Positions 14,379 to 15,001 of a stretch of DNA of 15,001 nt are shown one piece after another. The translations under genes were made by a program, and so were the position numbers. Position 1 is the stretch's first letter; every line of letters starts with the position of its first letter. The stretch covers positions 1 to 15,001 of the forward strand of contig JAFZWC010000033.1 of NCBI GenBank assembly GCA_017617475.1, in the 5' to 3' direction. The notes under the pieces were generated by a model. The model made no database searches and was not told the DNA's origin. It was given only the letters and a program-made list of their open reading frames with translations. Origin of the DNA: Bacteroidales bacterium. GTDB lineage: Bacteria; Bacteroidota; Bacteroidia; Bacteroidales; UBA932.

Positions 14379-14760
14379 GGTTTCCTTCTTCGGCCAAAGC
14401 CTGTTGCACCAGCGCCAGAATCTCTTCCCCATAGCTGTCCAGGCGGCCGGGGCCCATTCCCGGCATGTCCAGAAGCGCCGCGCCCGATGTGGGTGCCGCG
14501 TCCGAAATGGCCCACAGCGTCTTGTTGGTGAGAATGACAAAGGCCGACAGGCCCATTTCCCGGGCCTTGTCCCGCCTCCATTGGATAAGGTAATCCAGAA
14601 GCACCGGGTGAAGACTGGTGTAGTCCTGGACACGGGTGTGTTTCCGGGCCCAGTTCACCAGGGTGTTCTCGTCCTTGGTTTCCAGCTGGAAAACGTCGCT
14701 GGTCACCAGCAGGGTGTTGTCGTCCTGCAAAGCAATGTTCAATAAGGTTTGCATAAGCAT
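14356..14760 (-). CDS. Small HRDC-domain protein
   Basis: A 134-residue protein. Residues about 50-123 match an HRDC domain (helicase and RNaseD C-terminal, a nucleic-acid or protein binding fold): HPVLLDYLIQWRRDKAREMG, AFVILTNKTLWAIS, then LLDMPGMGPGRLDSYGEEIL, the hallmark helix-turn with MPGMG. The first ~48 residues are a short non-HRDC segment. No helicase or nuclease domain is attached, unlike RecQ or RNase D, although stand-alone HRDC proteins are known in Bacteroidota. Starts at ATG 14760, or the in-frame ATG two codons later. Its TAA at 14356 lies inside lpxB. Upstream are a 19-bp palindrome and a poor promoter box. Role unknown, possibly DNA or RNA metabolism. Confidence 0.8.
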   Translation of the reverse strand: MLMQTLLNIALQDDNTLLVTSDVFQLETKDENTLVNWARKHTRVQDYTSLHPVLLDYLIQWRRDKAREMGLSAFVILTNKTLWAISDAAPTSGAALLDMPGMGPGRLDSYGEEILALVQQALAEEGNLSPSETG

Positions 14761-14770
14761 TCATTTTTTG

Positions 14771-14778
14771 CAAAGAAC
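14771..14778 (-). promoter_or_regulatory. Tentative HRDC-gene promoter, degenerate -7 box
   Basis: Minus strand reads GTTCTTTG, matching only the TTTG half of TAnnTTTG, at a distance from the ATG (10 bp) similar to other genes here. A degenerate box would suit a regulated gene. Confidence 0.25.
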
Positions 14779-14785
14779 GCAAGAA

Positions 14786-14804
14786 TTATCCGTTTAACGG
14801 ATAA
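14786..14804. promoter_or_regulatory. Candidate operator, 19-bp palindrome upstream of the HRDC gene
   Basis: TTATCCGTTTAACGGATAA is a perfect 9+1+9 palindrome. Its CGTTTAAC core (14791-14798) recurs directly at 14810-14817, 19 bp away, about two helical turns. It lies where the -33 region of the tentative promoter would be. Confidence 0.45.
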
Positions 14805-14824
14805 ATAAACGTTTAACTGCATTT

Positions 14825-14857
14825 TCGGCCACAGAGCGCCATGAGGGGCCGATTTTT
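14825..14857 (+). terminator. Weak candidate terminator, plus strand
   Basis: TCGGCC (14825-14830) pairs with GGCCGA (14847-14852), followed by TTTTT. The loop is 16 nt and the stem short. It is the first stem-plus-U-run on the plus strand after lpxB. Confidence 0.3.
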
Positions 14858-14905
14858 CGCAACACTAAACGGCTTTTTTACGCAAATTCACATCCGCCCG
14901 GGCAC

Positions 14906-14932
14906 AAAAAAACCGACCCCAAAAGGAGTCGG
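14906..14932 (-). terminator. Intrinsic terminator of the GAPDH gene
   Basis: Minus strand: CCGACTCC-TTTT-GGGGTCGG (14932-14913), one mismatch in the stem, then seven Ts (14912-14906). It lies 25 bp beyond the GAPDH stop codon. Confidence 0.85.
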
Positions 14933-14956
14933 CTTTCGTTTGCGGGATTTCCGAAA

Positions 14957-15001
14957 TTACTTGGTGATAACCTTAGCCATTTCGCAAACCTTGTTGCTGT
15001 A
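14957..15001 (-). CDS. gap: Glyceraldehyde-3-phosphate dehydrogenase, C-terminal 14 residues (runs off the right edge)
   Basis: Only the end of the gene is present. The last residues YSNKVCEMAKVITK before the TAA at 14959-14957 match the conserved GAPDH C-terminus, where the final helix follows WYDNE(T/W)GYSNKV. GAPDH oxidises and phosphorylates glyceraldehyde 3-phosphate in glycolysis. The call rests on 14 residues plus the strong terminator placed just downstream. Confidence 0.72.
   Translation of the reverse strand, partial: YSNKVCEMAKVITK

Noticed and set aside
7704..14834. Shared 11-mer CGGCCACAGAG at 7707 and 14826 as a repeat family
   Set aside because: A match of this length is expected by chance several times in a 15-kb window, and the flanks agree only weakly.

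Overview
The window looks like chromosome of a GC-rich member of the Bacteroidales (Bacteroidota). Seen in the sequence: upstream of most genes there is an 8-bp box TAnnTTTG, the -7 element of Bacteroidota promoters, in three cases with a TTG exactly 20 bp further upstream; there are no clear Shine-Dalgarno sequences. Other support comes from a Bacteroidota-type methyltransferase (PG_1098/THUMP-like family), an outer-membrane barrel paired with a large periplasmic TPR protein, a stand-alone ftsE, a surE-lpxB pair (lipid A, so Gram-negative), and a tRNA-Ala without encoded CCA. No prophage, transposase, CRISPR array or secondary-metabolite cluster is visible; most genes are housekeeping.

Layout. 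1-1271 (-): 5' two thirds of gyrB. 1272-1489: gyrB promoter and leader with a CG-alternating palindrome, then hairpin repeats. 1490-6115 (-): a two-gene unit, TPR protein then outer-membrane beta-barrel. 6116-6169: divergent promoters. 6170-7508 (+): ftsE and nth (endonuclease III). 7509-7753: convergent gap filled with a 38-bp tandem repeat array of dyad sites. 7754-9124 (-): SAM methyltransferase gene carrying two palindromic repeat elements read through in frame. 9125-9280: divergent promoters and pgm leader. 9281-10948 (+): phosphohexose mutase. 10949-11064: hairpin repeats and a terminator whose tail is also the promoter of tRNA-Ala(CGC), 11065-11138. 11142-11172: bidirectional terminator. 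11171-12352 (-): lipoprotein esterase. 12353-12402: divergent promoters. 12403-14378 (+): surE-lpxB with an ATGA overlap. 14356-14760 (-): small HRDC-domain protein overlapping the lpxB tail. 14906-14932: terminator of the last gene, a GAPDH C-terminus (14957-15001, -). No stretch above 300 bases lacks a gene.

The gene content is ordinary. The unusual layer is repeat DNA. A family of hairpins bounded by TGTCAT and ATCT, with stems that differ in sequence but keep pairing, occurs about eight times; a 118-bp cloverleaf-like element and a 129-bp composite element sit inside the methyltransferase gene without breaking the frame; and a different 18-bp dyad is repeated between two convergent genes. 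The promoter boxes also lie very close to several start codons, suggesting leaderless or near-leaderless mRNAs.
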